Positions 39,091 through 49,459 of a stretch of DNA of 64,000 bases are shown piece after piece (the stretch's first letter is position 1; each line of letters begins with the position of its first letter). A program made the position numbers and the translations under genes. The stretch is from an uncultured Alphaproteobacteria bacterium (lineage in GTDB: Bacteria; Pseudomonadota; Alphaproteobacteria; Rhodobacterales; Rhodobacteraceae): contig CACGMO010000001.1 in the NCBI GenBank assembly GCA_902574225.1, forward strand, positions 62,001-126,000. Reading direction: 5' to 3'. Under the pieces are notes generated by a model. It was not told where the DNA came from. It saw only the letters and a program-made list of their open reading frames with translations, and did not search any database.

Positions 39091-41055
39091 ATGAGTTCAA
39101 GAAAAATAATATGGAAACCCTCTGCTAAAAGAAAAAACTCGTCAAGTATGAAAATTTTTATGGATTGGTTACGAGATGAACGTGATCTTAGTTTTGCAGA
39201 TTTTAACGATCTGTGGGAATGGAGCGTAAGCGATTTGGAGAGGTTTTGGAAAAGTATTTGGGATTACTTTGGACTGAGGTCAAACACTACATTTTCTAAA
39301 GTCCTTGATGAAGAAAAGATGCCTGGAGCCTCATGGTTTAAAGGGGCGACTGTAAATATAGTTTACGAAATTTTTAAAGATTATGAAGAAATTACAGATA
39401 ATACTGCCATTTCCTTTCGCTCTGAGACTTTAGGTGACGGTGTCTTGACTTGGGAGGAGTTAATATCAAAGACAAATTCGCTTGTTATAAAGCTTAAAGA
39501 ACTTGGAGTTCAGAAAGGGGATCGCGTTGTCGCAATACTTCCAAACACTCCCCATTCCCTGATTTCTTTTTGTGCAACAGCAAGTATAGGTGCAATTTGG
39601 TCTCTTTGTGCTCCAGATATGGGCGAAAACGCAATTTTAGATCGTTTCAGGCAAATAAAGCCCAAAGTGCTAATCTGTCAGGACAGCTATGTATACGCGG
39701 GTAAAATTATTAATAAAGTCAGTACTTTACGGAATATAATTAAAAAATTACCATCACTATCTTCTACAATTCTAGTTAAAATAAAAGACAATCCCTTAAC
39801 TAAAAAGCAATTAGAATGGGACAATATAATGCGTCTTAGTGGAGAAACTGAGATAGAGATGCTACCTTTTGATCATCCTCTTTGGATAGTATATTCCTCT
39901 GGTACTACCGGCAATCCGAAACCCATAGTTCATGGTCACGGAGGGATATTGATCGAAATGACAAAGCAATCCCTCCACATGGACATTACTAAAGATGACC
40001 ATTTTTGCTGGCTTACATCCTCAGGTTGGATAATGTGGAATGTTCAATTATTGGCTTTACTTAGAAAATGCTCCATTGCGATGTTTGACTTCGCTCCAAA
40101 TTATCCAGATTTTTTAGAGGTATGGAGAAAAGTCGATGAAGAAAAACTCACTTATTTTGGGGCTGGAGCAGCTTTCTTTACCTCTTGTATGAAATCGAAC
40201 ATCATACCGAAAAATAAGTTTAATTTTGATAAACTTAGATCTTTGGGAGCAACTGGCTCGCCATTAAGTCAAGAAGGGTATAACTGGATATACCAGAAAG
40301 TTAAATCAGATATTTGGTTGGCACCTTTATCCGGAGGAACAGACTTCGCGGGCGCATTTGTAATCGGCAACCCGCTTTTAGATGTAAAAGAAGGAGAAAT
40401 GCAATCAAAGTCTTTGGGTTGCGCAGTATATGCGTTTGATGACAATGGAAAATCTGTGGTAGGGGAGGTCGGAGAGCTAGTGTGCACAAAGCCTTTGCCT
40501 TCCATGCCTCTCTATTTTTGGGGTGATAAACAAAATAAAAGATTGATAGAAAGTTATTTTGAAACATTTCCAGGTGTCTGGAAACATGGAGATTGGATAG
40601 AATTCACTGATTACGGCGGGTCAGTAATATACGGAAGATCAGACGCAACAATAAATAGGAGAGGTCTTAGATTAGGGTCATCTGAGATTTATCGAGCTGT
40701 GGAGTCACTTGCAGAAGTAATGGATAGCGTTGTTGTTGACCTAGAATACTTAAATAGAGAAAGTAATATGACTCTGTTTGTAGTTTTATCTCCCAAAATC
40801 GCATTGTCTGACAGTTTAATAGAAAAAATAAGTGGTGCGATAAAAAACTCCATATCGGCTAGGTTCGTACCAGATAAAATCATAAAAATTAATGAAGTGC
40901 CAAGAACTTTATCTGGCAAAAAGTTAGAGGTTCCTATTAAAAAACTTCTACTTGGTTCAGACCCCAAAACTGTTGTAAACAGAGAATCTATGGCTAATCC
41001 TTCAAGTTTTGAGTTCTTTGTCACCTATTCCAAAAACCAAACGACCAAAGTTTAA
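39091..41055 (+). CDS. Acetoacetyl-CoA synthetase
   Basis: AMP-binding YSSGTTGNPKPIVHGHGG; SGTD-type motif LSGGTDFAG; N-terminal ACS-like WxPSAKRKNSSSMKIFMDWL. Confidence 0.93.
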   Translation: MSSRKIIWKPSAKRKNSSSMKIFMDWLRDERDLSFADFNDLWEWSVSDLERFWKSIWDYFGLRSNTTFSKVLDEEKMPGASWFKGATVNIVYEIFKDYEEITDNTAISFRSETLGDGVLTWEELISKTNSLVIKLKELGVQKGDRVVAILPNTPHSLISFCATASIGAIWSLCAPDMGENAILDRFRQIKPKVLICQDSYVYAGKIINKVSTLRNIIKKLPSLSSTILVKIKDNPLTKKQLEWDNIMRLSGETEIEMLPFDHPLWIVYSSGTTGNPKPIVHGHGGILIEMTKQSLHMDITKDDHFCWLTSSGWIMWNVQLLALLRKCSIAMFDFAPNYPDFLEVWRKVDEEKLTYFGAGAAFFTSCMKSNIIPKNKFNFDKLRSLGATGSPLSQEGYNWIYQKVKSDIWLAPLSGGTDFAGAFVIGNPLLDVKEGEMQSKSLGCAVYAFDDNGKSVVGEVGELVCTKPLPSMPLYFWGDKQNKRLIESYFETFPGVWKHGDWIEFTDYGGSVIYGRSDATINRRGLRLGSSEIYRAVESLAEVMDSVVVDLEYLNRESNMTLFVVLSPKIALSDSLIEKISGAIKNSISARFVPDKIIKINEVPRTLSGKKLEVPIKKLLLGSDPKTVVNRESMANPSSFEFFVTYSKNQTTKV

Positions 41056-41086
41056 AATTATTGGATTGAAGGTACATGTTTTACTA

Positions 41087-42004
41087 TTACGCTCTTAATA
41101 TTGGTCTGGTTAAACAGGTAGGACCTCCTTCACAACCAATGCACAAAGCGTCTCCATCAAACGTATAAACAGTAACTCCCTTTTTTTCTAAAGCCCTTTT
41201 TGTTTTTGGGCAGCCAGAGATCATTACACAAATTCCAGGTTTGATAGCAAGCACATTAATATTTAGTCCTTCACTAGAAATGAATTCATCTTCTGGTGCT
41301 TCAATTAGATCGTAACCTTTTTTTTCAAGTAATTGTACTAAACCTACAGGTAGAAGAGAAAAGTACGCAAGAGCTTTTTTTTGATCGACTATACTTATGA
41401 GAGACATCATATGCAGACAAGCCTCTCTTCCTAAAAAAAATGGAAGATCAAAGGATACAACCTCAACATTAATTTTGCGTAACATGCTTTTGATTTGTTC
41501 AATTGCAATTTGATTAGTTCTAAAGCCTTTTCCTATCACTAGGGTCTCTTTATCTAGCCAAAACATATCTCCACCTTCAGCAATCGCTAATTCAGATAAC
41601 TTTCCTATTATTGGGATATCATTATTTTTGTAGAACTCCTCATGGATTTTTTCTTCCCCTTTTCTAAGTGATTTCCCGGGTGATAACAAAATTGCACCTT
41701 TTTGTGTCATAAATGACGGGTCATAAGTGAATATAGAGTCTGCGTTCTCATTGTTTTTGGGCGTCATCCATAAGATTTCTACATCCAAGCGAGTTAAGAT
41801 TTTTATAAACGAAGAGTAGTTGCTTTCTATCTTTGAGGGATCAAATGCTTGACCATAATGCCATTTATTAGGGTCAGCTCTTTTTAAAGCTTCCATGGGT
41901 TTTAACATTCCCACGGTTCTAAGCCTACTTATCATTGAAGAGACGCCAAAATCTGTTCTTTTACTGGAATATTGAGGTTTATTATTTTTCTTGTTATGCC
42001 GCAT
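41087..42004 (-). CDS. Amidinotransferase / dimethylarginine dimethylaminohydrolase-like protein
   Basis: AIAEGGDMFWLD; C-terminal GCEGGPTCLTRPI catalytic Cys context. Confidence 0.82.
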   Translation of the reverse strand: MRHNKKNNKPQYSSKRTDFGVSSMISRLRTVGMLKPMEALKRADPNKWHYGQAFDPSKIESNYSSFIKILTRLDVEILWMTPKNNENADSIFTYDPSFMTQKGAILLSPGKSLRKGEEKIHEEFYKNNDIPIIGKLSELAIAEGGDMFWLDKETLVIGKGFRTNQIAIEQIKSMLRKINVEVVSFDLPFFLGREACLHMMSLISIVDQKKALAYFSLLPVGLVQLLEKKGYDLIEAPEDEFISSEGLNINVLAIKPGICVMISGCPKTKRALEKKGVTVYTFDGDALCIGCEGGPTCLTRPILRA

Positions 42005-42051
42005 TTATGCAACCTTAATTTTGGGATTTGGTATTTCTTAAAACTCGTTGG

Positions 42052-42474
42052 TTACAGTCTAGCATAGGTGCAACTTATTTCTGCTGCCGATTTATTTGAC
42101 TCTCTATCTTTTATGGTAATTCGACCTACGACAAGGCGCTGGCCAAGTTTCAATATTTCTGTTTCTAATGAACCTCCTCCTCGTAGCAATGGGCGTAAAT
42201 ATTTGCATGAAATATCTACCGTGGTTATTTCTTGGTACTTTCCGATTGCACTGATTACAGCTACAATCATTGCTGTATCTGCTGCACTAACTATAGCTTG
42301 GCCACAAATCATGTTACCTGCCCTAACTAGTTTTTCATTGTAATTTAGAGTAAACTTGCACTTGAATTTAGAAATACTATTAATTTGAAGATCTAAATCT
42401 TGGATCCAGGGAGCAGTTACGCTTGACAACAAATTTTGTGCCTCTTTAACTCCAAAAGCTTTTTGTTTTTCCAA
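42052..42474 (-). CDS. PaaI-family hot-dog thioesterase
   Basis: RAGNMICGQAIVSAADTAMIVAV; TTVDISCKYLRPLLRGGGSLETEILKLGQRLVVGRI. Confidence 0.83.
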   Translation of the reverse strand: MEKQKAFGVKEAQNLLSSVTAPWIQDLDLQINSISKFKCKFTLNYNEKLVRAGNMICGQAIVSAADTAMIVAVISAIGKYQEITTVDISCKYLRPLLRGGGSLETEILKLGQRLVVGRITIKDRESNKSAAEISCTYARL

Positions 42475-42713
42475 TGTTTTAGACCTTATCCATTTTAGAG
42501 ATTAACTGTGGACTCGAAATTATCACTTCATTTAGTTTTTTTCAATATACTTGGAAAAGGAGGATGTTGATATTATGGCAAAAAGAGAAACAAATTTTTT
42601 TGAAAATCTATTGCAAAAAAACTTTTAATCTTGCATAAAGCGTTATTGGGTTAGCAATTATTATATTGTGGGTTTTTTATAAGAACCTGTCTGTTCAAGA
42701 GCTTGAGGCAAAA

Positions 42714-44030
42714 ATGAAATTCAAAGAAATTATTAATGAAAAACTTAAAAGAAAGTACGAGTTCACGCTAAAAGCGTCAGAGCTGAATACAGAAGTCGAT
42801 CAGCAGTTGGAAAAAGAGCAACCCTCTATTCAGATGAAAGGTTTTAGAAAAGGAAAAGTTCCCATAAGCTTATTGAAGAAAATGCATGGTGAGGCCCTTT
42901 TATCAGAAGCTATGAAAAGCGCTACGGACAAAGCCGTGAAAGATCATTTTGAGAAAAAGGGTGATAAGCCAGCCTACGAGCCAAAGATAGATCTAATTAA
43001 TAAAGAGTGGAAATCGGGTGATGATGTAGAGCTTTCTATCGAGTACGAGTGTATGCCAGAGATTCCAAAGTTTGACCTTTCAAAGTTAGTTCTAGACAAC
43101 CTGGTTGTAGAGCCAGACAGTAAGTCTCTAAATGATGCAATGAAGAGTGTACAAGAAAGTAGCCCTGAATATAAACCAGCCAAAAAGGGAACAAAATCTA
43201 AAGAGAAGGATCAAGTTATTTTAGATTTTCAGGGATTTATAGATGGTGAGCCTTTCGAAAACGGCTCTAGTCAAGACTTTCCCTTAGTCTTAGGCTCAAA
43301 TAGTTTTATTCCTGGTTTCGAAGATCAATTGATTGATGTTCAGAAAAACGACGAAAAAATTGTAAAAGTCACTTTCCCAAAAAATTATGGGAACCAAGAG
43401 CTTTCAGGCAAAGACGCAGACTTCAAATGTAAGATTAAGGAAATTTCAAACCCAGTTTTGCCAGAGGTTAATGATGAATTAGCTAAGAAGTTTGGACTTG
43501 AAAGTCTTAAACAACTTCAAGAAAACCTCGAGAAGCAGGTCAAAGACGAATTTGAAAATGGTTCAAGGGTGTTACTGAAAAAACAATTAATGGATAACCT
43601 TGAGAAAGAGCTAAAATTTGAATTGCCAGAGTCATTAGTGACGACGGAAGCTAATTCAATAGCCATGCATCGAGATAATAATAAAAAGACCGATAACACA
43701 GATGAAATACCTAAGGTTTCAAAAGAAGATAAAAAAATAGCCGAGCGTCGGGTTAGGGTAGGTTTATTTTTTGCTGAGTTTGGAGTACAAAATAAGTTAG
43801 ATTTAACCGAGGCCGAATTGAATGCTGCATTTGAAAATGAGTCTAGAAGATATCCTGGTCAGGAACAAGAGTATCTTAAGTTTATTAAATCTAATCCCCA
43901 AGCTCAGCAAGCCTTAAGAGGCCCACTGTTTGAGGAGAAAGTAGTAAACAGCATGCTTGAAACTGTTACTCTAAAGGAAAAGAAGCTGTCTGTTGCTAAG
44001 TTTAAAGAACAAATGGAAAAGCTTAATTAA
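42714..44030 (+). CDS. tig: Trigger factor
   Basis: MKFKEIINEKLKRKYEFTLKASELN; MKGFRKGKVPISLLKKMHG; FKBP domain DQVILDFQGFIDGEPFENGSSQDFPLVLGS. Confidence 0.96.
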   Translation: MKFKEIINEKLKRKYEFTLKASELNTEVDQQLEKEQPSIQMKGFRKGKVPISLLKKMHGEALLSEAMKSATDKAVKDHFEKKGDKPAYEPKIDLINKEWKSGDDVELSIEYECMPEIPKFDLSKLVLDNLVVEPDSKSLNDAMKSVQESSPEYKPAKKGTKSKEKDQVILDFQGFIDGEPFENGSSQDFPLVLGSNSFIPGFEDQLIDVQKNDEKIVKVTFPKNYGNQELSGKDADFKCKIKEISNPVLPEVNDELAKKFGLESLKQLQENLEKQVKDEFENGSRVLLKKQLMDNLEKELKFELPESLVTTEANSIAMHRDNNKKTDNTDEIPKVSKEDKKIAERRVRVGLFFAEFGVQNKLDLTEAELNAAFENESRRYPGQEQEYLKFIKSNPQAQQALRGPLFEEKVVNSMLETVTLKEKKLSVAKFKEQMEKLN

Positions 44031-44058
44031 ATTGATAGGATAAATACAAGGATTAGTA

Positions 44059-44691
44059 ATGAAAGACATTAACGAAATATACATGAATACATTAGTTCCA
44101 ATGGTTGTTGAACAAAGTGCAAGAGGTGAACGTGCTTATGATATTTTTTCAAGACTCTTGAAAGAAAGAATTATATTTATTTCAGGTCCTATACACGACG
44201 GAATGTCTACTCTGGTTGTAGCTCAGTTGCTGTTCTTAGAAGCAGAAAACCCAAAAAAAGAGATTTCTATGTATATCAATTCGCCTGGAGGAGTAGTGTC
44301 GTCTGGTCTGTCTATATATGATACTATGCAGTATGTAAGACCAAAAATAGCTACGATGTGCGTAGGTCAAGCAGCTTCAATGGGATCTCTATTGTTGGCT
44401 GCCGGGGAACAGGGTATGAGGTTCTGTTTGCCGAACAGCAGGGTTATGGTTCATCAGCCTTCAGGAGGTTTTCAGGGTCAAGCATCTGATATTGCTCTTC
44501 ATGCTCAAGAAATACTGGACCTTAAAAAGAGACTAAATATGATTTATGTAAAACATACAAATCAAAAGATAAGTTCAGTAGAAAAGGCATTAGACCGAGA
44601 TAATTTCATGACGCCAGAGCAGTCTCTTGATTGGGGTATAATTGATAAGATCATTGACCGGAGAGAAATCGATCCTTCAGATAAAGCGTAA
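44059..44691 (+). CDS. clpP: ATP-dependent Clp protease proteolytic subunit
   Basis: [46 protein letters not shown]. Confidence 0.98.
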   Translation: MKDINEIYMNTLVPMVVEQSARGERAYDIFSRLLKERIIFISGPIHDGMSTLVVAQLLFLEAENPKKEISMYINSPGGVVSSGLSIYDTMQYVRPKIATMCVGQAASMGSLLLAAGEQGMRFCLPNSRVMVHQPSGGFQGQASDIALHAQEILDLKKRLNMIYVKHTNQKISSVEKALDRDNFMTPEQSLDWGIIDKIIDRREIDPSDKA

Positions 44692-44753
44692 TCAAAGTTG
44701 CATTTTGATAAAAACACTTGGCAGAATTTATAAACGTATTAATATGTTAAATT

Positions 44754-46022
44754 ATGAGTAAGTCTGGATCAACATCTAATAAAAATACGCTCTTTTGTTC
44801 CTTCTGCGGTAAAAGTCAGCATGAAGTGAAAAAGCTTATAGCGGGGCCAACGGTTTTTATATGTGATGAATGTGTAGAATTATGTATGGATATCATAAAA
44901 GAAGAAGTTAAGACAAATGAAGGTAAGGGTGCAACGTCATCAATTCCAGCTCCAAAAGAAATCTTTGAAGTATTGAATGATTACGTAATTGGGCAGACTT
45001 CAGCAAAGAAAATTTTATCTGTTGCTGTTCATAACCACTACAAACGAATAGGATATTCACCCAAAAAGGGAGACGTCGAACTTCAGAAATCTAATATTAT
45101 GCTAATAGGGCCAACTGGTTGTGGCAAAACTCTTCTGGCTCAAACATTAGCTCGAATTTTAGATGTTCCTTTCACTATGGCCGATGCTACTACCCTCACT
45201 GAGGCGGGATATGTGGGAGAGGACGTAGAGAACATCATTCTTAAGTTATTACAACAAGCTGAGTATAATGTAGAGAAGGCACAAAGAGGAATAGTTTATA
45301 TAGATGAGATCGACAAAATAAGCCGTAAGACAGACAATCCATCAATCACAAGAGATGTATCCGGTGAAGGCGTACAACAAGCTCTATTGAAAATTATGGA
45401 GGGTACTGTTGCCTCCGTGCCACCTCAGGGTGGACGAAAACATCCTCAACAAGAATTTTTACAAGTTGATACAACGAATATTTTATTCATTTGTGGAGGT
45501 GCTTTTGCAGGTCTTGAAAAAGTTATTTCTTCAAGAGGGGAAACCAAGAGTATAGGTTTTGGAGCTGACGTTAGTGGCCCAGACAGCAGAAAAATTGGAG
45601 ATATAATCTGTGATGTTGAGCCCCAAGACTTGTTAAAATTTGGGCTTATTCCCGAGTTCGTAGGAAGGCTGCCTGTTGTAGCTACGTTGAATGATTTGAA
45701 TATTGAAGCTATGATCAAAATACTAAACGAACCAAAGAATGCGCTTATTAAACAATTTAAAAAATTATTTGAATTAGAAGGTGTAAAGCTTACGTTTACT
45801 GAGGAGGCTCTTAAAAGCATAGCAAATAAGGCAATAAAGCGGAAAACGGGTGCTAGAGCTTTACGTTCGATATTAGAAAAGATTCTGTTAGACTCTATGT
45901 TTGATCTGCCCTCACTACAGTCAGTAGAAGAGGTGGTTGTAAACGAGGATGCTGTTGATAAGGACACTGAGCCATTAATGATATATAGCGAAAGTTCTGA
46001 GGAACCCGCTTCTGCGTCATAG
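44754..46022 (+). CDS. clpX: ATP-dependent Clp protease ATP-binding subunit ClpX
   Basis: [31 protein letters not shown] zinc-binding domain; [23 protein letters not shown]. Confidence 0.98.
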   Translation: MSKSGSTSNKNTLFCSFCGKSQHEVKKLIAGPTVFICDECVELCMDIIKEEVKTNEGKGATSSIPAPKEIFEVLNDYVIGQTSAKKILSVAVHNHYKRIGYSPKKGDVELQKSNIMLIGPTGCGKTLLAQTLARILDVPFTMADATTLTEAGYVGEDVENIILKLLQQAEYNVEKAQRGIVYIDEIDKISRKTDNPSITRDVSGEGVQQALLKIMEGTVASVPPQGGRKHPQQEFLQVDTTNILFICGGAFAGLEKVISSRGETKSIGFGADVSGPDSRKIGDIICDVEPQDLLKFGLIPEFVGRLPVVATLNDLNIEAMIKILNEPKNALIKQFKKLFELEGVKLTFTEEALKSIANKAIKRKTGARALRSILEKILLDSMFDLPSLQSVEEVVVNEDAVDKDTEPLMIYSESSEEPASAS

Positions 46023-46033
46023 GATCGAAACAA

Positions 46034-46423
46034 ATGGTTTTAAAAAAATTGTTAAGGCTTTTATTCACTTGGTGGAATGGGACTACCGCTGGAACCAAAT
46101 TGCATACCTTTTTTAATGGTAAAAAAGTTGGCGAAGATTATTTCGGTAATTTTTATTATGAAAGTAAAGATAAAAAAAATCGTTGGTGTATATATTCTAA
46201 TGAATCTGAGGCTTCAAAAATTAGTCCTGAATGGAACAGCTGGCTTAGATTTATTTCAGTTGCACGTCCAAAGGATAACGAAACGAGGCATGAGTGGCAG
46301 AAGCTTTTTAATGGTAACTTAACTGGTCTAGACAGTGTTTATAAGCCACGCACAGTGAGAACTAGTTCAAAGGAAGAATTGAAGAGCTATCAATCCGACT
46401 ATAAAGCATGGAAACCTGAGTAA
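46034..46423 (+). CDS. NADH:ubiquinone oxidoreductase subunit NDUFA12-like
   Basis: GTKLHTFFNGKKVGEDYFGNFYYESKDKKNRWCIYSNESEASKISPEWNSWLRF. Confidence 0.9.
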   Translation: MVLKKLLRLLFTWWNGTTAGTKLHTFFNGKKVGEDYFGNFYYESKDKKNRWCIYSNESEASKISPEWNSWLRFISVARPKDNETRHEWQKLFNGNLTGLDSVYKPRTVRTSSKEELKSYQSDYKAWKPE

Positions 46424-46430
46424 ACTGAAA

Positions 46431-46877
46431 ATGAAGGTTAATTTTCTTGATGCTTTTCTTGGGTTTTTAGTTTTGTTGATTACCGGTTTATTTCTTTTTT
46501 ACGTATATGCAACAGTTGATAGTAAACTTTTCAAGAGCGATAGCTTTCGATTACATGCTCGCTTCGATAACGTCGAGGGTATAGTGAGTGGTAGCAAGGT
46601 AAAGATGGCTGGGGTAAATATTGGAACTGTTAAAAGTGTTTCTTTGGAACCAGATAATTTTATTGCCTCTATAACAATGGACTTTGATAAGGAATATAGT
46701 TTTCCAGATGATACGGAAGCTTCTGTGCAGTTGGAAGGTCTATTAGGAGGGAGCTATATATCGATCCTACCAGGGGGATCAGATGTCCTGTTATTGAACA
46801 ATCAAGAGATCATTTATACTCAAGGTTCAACAAGCCTTTTAAATTTGATGCTAAAGTTTGCTAATACCGATCAGTGA
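46431..46877 (+). CDS. mlaD: Outer membrane lipid asymmetry MCE protein MlaD
   Basis: N-terminal TM, FDNVEGIVSGSKVKMAGVNIGTVKSVSL, LEGLLGGSYISILPGG. Confidence 0.92.
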   Translation: MKVNFLDAFLGFLVLLITGLFLFYVYATVDSKLFKSDSFRLHARFDNVEGIVSGSKVKMAGVNIGTVKSVSLEPDNFIASITMDFDKEYSFPDDTEASVQLEGLLGGSYISILPGGSDVLLLNNQEIIYTQGSTSLLNLMLKFANTDQ

Positions 46878-47525
46878 CTTCATTTCTGCTTTGTTAATCA
46901 GCATTTCATCGATTATTACGCTACTAGGTTTGATAAATGGTACTTTTTCAGAAGTCGACCTTTTAATTAAATTTAAAAATAAAGCTCTTGATATCTCTTT
47001 TGCTCCCATAGTTCTGAGATGATCAGTCATAAATTGAACATCTAATAATGAAAACTTATTCAAAGCTAACGTCCCCATTAGTGCAATTAATGCCAGTTTT
47101 GATCCATTTGAACTTGTTGAAAACATACTTTCTGCAAAAAAAACCTTGCCTATTGCTACCCCATATAGACCTCCTTTTAATTTTTTATCTTCCCAAACTT
47201 CTATTGAATGAGCGTACCCTAGATCATGCAAAGTATTATAAGTAGATTTAATTGATTTATTTATCCAAGTTTCTTCTCGGTTTGCGCAGTTTGAGATAGT
47301 CGATAAAAAATCATGGTTAATGGAAAATTCAAATTTCTTTTTGCGGCATAATTTTTTAAGGCTTCTAGATATATGTAATTTTGAGATCGGTATTACTGCT
47401 CTTACTATTGGATTACACCAAAAGATTTGATTATCATCATTATGGTCTCCCATTGGGAAAAGACCATTTCTATAAAGATTAATTAGGGTACTTGGGTTTA
47501 TATCGTTATTAGAGCGAGTAAGCAA
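46851..47525 (-). CDS. aat: Leucyl/phenylalanyl-tRNA--protein transferase
   Basis: YRNGLFPMGDHNDDNQIFWCNPIVRAVIPI; HSIEVWEDKKLKGGLYGVAIGKVFFAESMFS. Confidence 0.95.
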   Translation of the reverse strand: MLTRSNNDINPSTLINLYRNGLFPMGDHNDDNQIFWCNPIVRAVIPISKLHISRSLKKLCRKKKFEFSINHDFLSTISNCANREETWINKSIKSTYNTLHDLGYAHSIEVWEDKKLKGGLYGVAIGKVFFAESMFSTSSNGSKLALIALMGTLALNKFSLLDVQFMTDHLRTMGAKEISRALFLNLIKRSTSEKVPFIKPSSVIIDEMLINKAEMKSLIGISKL

Positions 47526-48872
47526 TTATTGAGCCTTATCAGAGAGCCAGTGCTCAAGCCAATGTATATTATAATCCCCACTCTTAAAGTCTTCTTCGTC
47601 TATAATTTCCTTAAAAAGATCCATTGTTGTGTGGACTCCGTCTATAATAAGTTCGTCCAGAGCTCTTGATAGCCTACTAAGGGCCAATGACCTACTATCA
47701 GCATGCACAATCAATTTTCCTATGAGACTGTCGTAGAAGGGTGGGACTTTAAAACCATTATAAATGGCGCTATCCATTCTAATCCCAATGCCTCCTGGAG
47801 AGTGGAATTCAATTATGTTACCTGGTGATGGTGAAAAAGATGGAAGGCGTTCAGCATTAATTCGGCATTCTATTGCATGACCCTTAGGTTTAAGAGTTTC
47901 TTGAGAAAGGGACATATCCATTCCGGAGGCGACACGTATTTGTTCTTTTACTAAATCGATACCAAAAACAGCCTCAGTTATTGGGTGCTCAACTTGGAGT
48001 CTAGTATTCATCTCGATAAAGAAGAACTCTCCATTTTCATACAAAAACTCTATCGTTCCTGCTCCTTCATACTTCATCTTACTCACTGCATCGGAACAAA
48101 TTTTTCCAATTTTTTTTATCTCGTCTGGTGTAACTCCTGGGCTTGGTGTCTCTTCTAGTACTTTTTGGTGTCGTCTTTGTAGGGAACAGTCTCTCTCTCC
48201 TAAATGTACAGCTTTTCCTTTTCCATCTCCAAAGATTTGAATTTCAATGTGCCTTGGTTTTTCTAAGTACTTTTCCATATATACTGTATCGTCATTAAAG
48301 CTTTTCTTTGCCTCTGATTTTGCTTGCAAAAATAATTTCTCTAGTTGATCATAGCCAGAGATTATCTTCATTCCTATTCCACCGCCCCCGGCTGCGGCTT
48401 TTAATAGAACAGGAAAGCCTATTTTTTTTGCGATAATATAAGCATCATCAACATCTTTGACTTCACCATTAGAGCCTGGAACACATGGAACATTGAATGT
48501 TTCCATTTGGGCTTTTGCATTTATTTTGTCGCCCATCGTATTTATATGAGAGACGGAGGGACCAATAAATTTTATTCTATGATATGCCAAAATTTCTGCA
48601 AAATTTGCATTTTCTGATAAGAATCCATAGCCAGGATGTACAGCTTCACTTCCAGTAATTTCACATGCAGATATAATTGAGGGAATAGAAAGATAACTTT
48701 TTGCGCTCTCTGCTGGCCCAATACACACACTTTCGTCAGCCATCCTTACATGCATTGCATTTACGTCGGCTTGGGAATAAACCGCCACAGTTTTTATACC
48801 CATTTCCTTACAAGTCCTTATTACTCGAAGTGCAATTTCACCTCTATTGGCAATCAAAATTTTTTTAAACAT
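47526..48872 (-). CDS. accC: Acetyl-CoA carboxylase biotin carboxylase subunit
   Basis: MFKKILIANRGEIALRVIRTCKEMGI; KAAAGGGGIGMK; EMNTRLQVEHPITE. Confidence 0.98.
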   Translation of the reverse strand: MFKKILIANRGEIALRVIRTCKEMGIKTVAVYSQADVNAMHVRMADESVCIGPAESAKSYLSIPSIISACEITGSEAVHPGYGFLSENANFAEILAYHRIKFIGPSVSHINTMGDKINAKAQMETFNVPCVPGSNGEVKDVDDAYIIAKKIGFPVLLKAAAGGGGIGMKIISGYDQLEKLFLQAKSEAKKSFNDDTVYMEKYLEKPRHIEIQIFGDGKGKAVHLGERDCSLQRRHQKVLEETPSPGVTPDEIKKIGKICSDAVSKMKYEGAGTIEFLYENGEFFFIEMNTRLQVEHPITEAVFGIDLVKEQIRVASGMDMSLSQETLKPKGHAIECRINAERLPSFSPSPGNIIEFHSPGGIGIRMDSAIYNGFKVPPFYDSLIGKLIVHADSRSLALSRLSRALDELIIDGVHTTMDLFKEIIDEEDFKSGDYNIHWLEHWLSDKAQ

Positions 48873-49373
48873 TTATGGTTCTATAATTACTAGTGGTGTG
48901 TCAAACTCAACAGGACTTTCATTATTTACTAATATTTCTTTTACCGTTCCTTCGATTGTTGAGGGAATTTGGTTCATTGTTTTCATTGCCTCAATAATTA
49001 ATATTGTGTCGCCTTTCTTTAACTTTTTACCAACTTGAATAAACGTTGGTTCTTCTGGTGAAGGCGACAAATAAACTGTCCCAACCATAGGGGATTTAAT
49101 AACATTGAGATTTTCTGTTGAAATTTTAGATTTTTCTTCCAGAACAAGTCCCTCGGTCTGAATAGAACTATTATCGACTTTAACTGCCTTTCTTTCCTGT
49201 GAATGAGCGACCGAAACGGAGTTATTGATCTTTATTTTGAGTCTGTGTTTATCCGTTAAAGTACGTGATACTTCTAAAGAAGATAAGTTTTTATCTTTTA
49301 TTGTTTTAACAAGGTAATCAATGAAAGATTTTTCAATTTCTAAATCATTTTTTTTCATAGCTTGAGCTCGCAA
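48873..49373 (-). CDS. accB: Acetyl-CoA carboxylase biotin carboxyl carrier protein
   Basis: IIEAMKTMNQIPS biotinylation motif; SPMVGTVYLSPSPEEPTFIQVG. Confidence 0.96.
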   Translation of the reverse strand: MRAQAMKKNDLEIEKSFIDYLVKTIKDKNLSSLEVSRTLTDKHRLKIKINNSVSVAHSQERKAVKVDNSSIQTEGLVLEEKSKISTENLNVIKSPMVGTVYLSPSPEEPTFIQVGKKLKKGDTILIIEAMKTMNQIPSTIEGTVKEILVNNESPVEFDTPLVIIEP

Positions 49374-49406
49374 TAATGTACAATGTTGGGTGAAAATAAC
49401 ATGGTT

Positions 49407-49427
49407 GATTATATTATCAATATAATC
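49407..49427. promoter_or_regulatory. Perfect palindrome upstream of accB
   Basis: GATTATATT-atc-AATATAATC, 9-bp arms, ~34 bp upstream of the accB start. Confidence 0.45.
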
Positions 49428-49459
49428 TTTACAACTATGGATTTATCAATTTTTAAGGA

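Noticed and set aside
45446-46033. 195-aa antisense ORF opposite clpX (and many other antisense ORFs in the track)
   Set aside because: Shadow ORFs opposite strongly conserved genes; serine/proline-rich artefactual translations, no recognisable domain.
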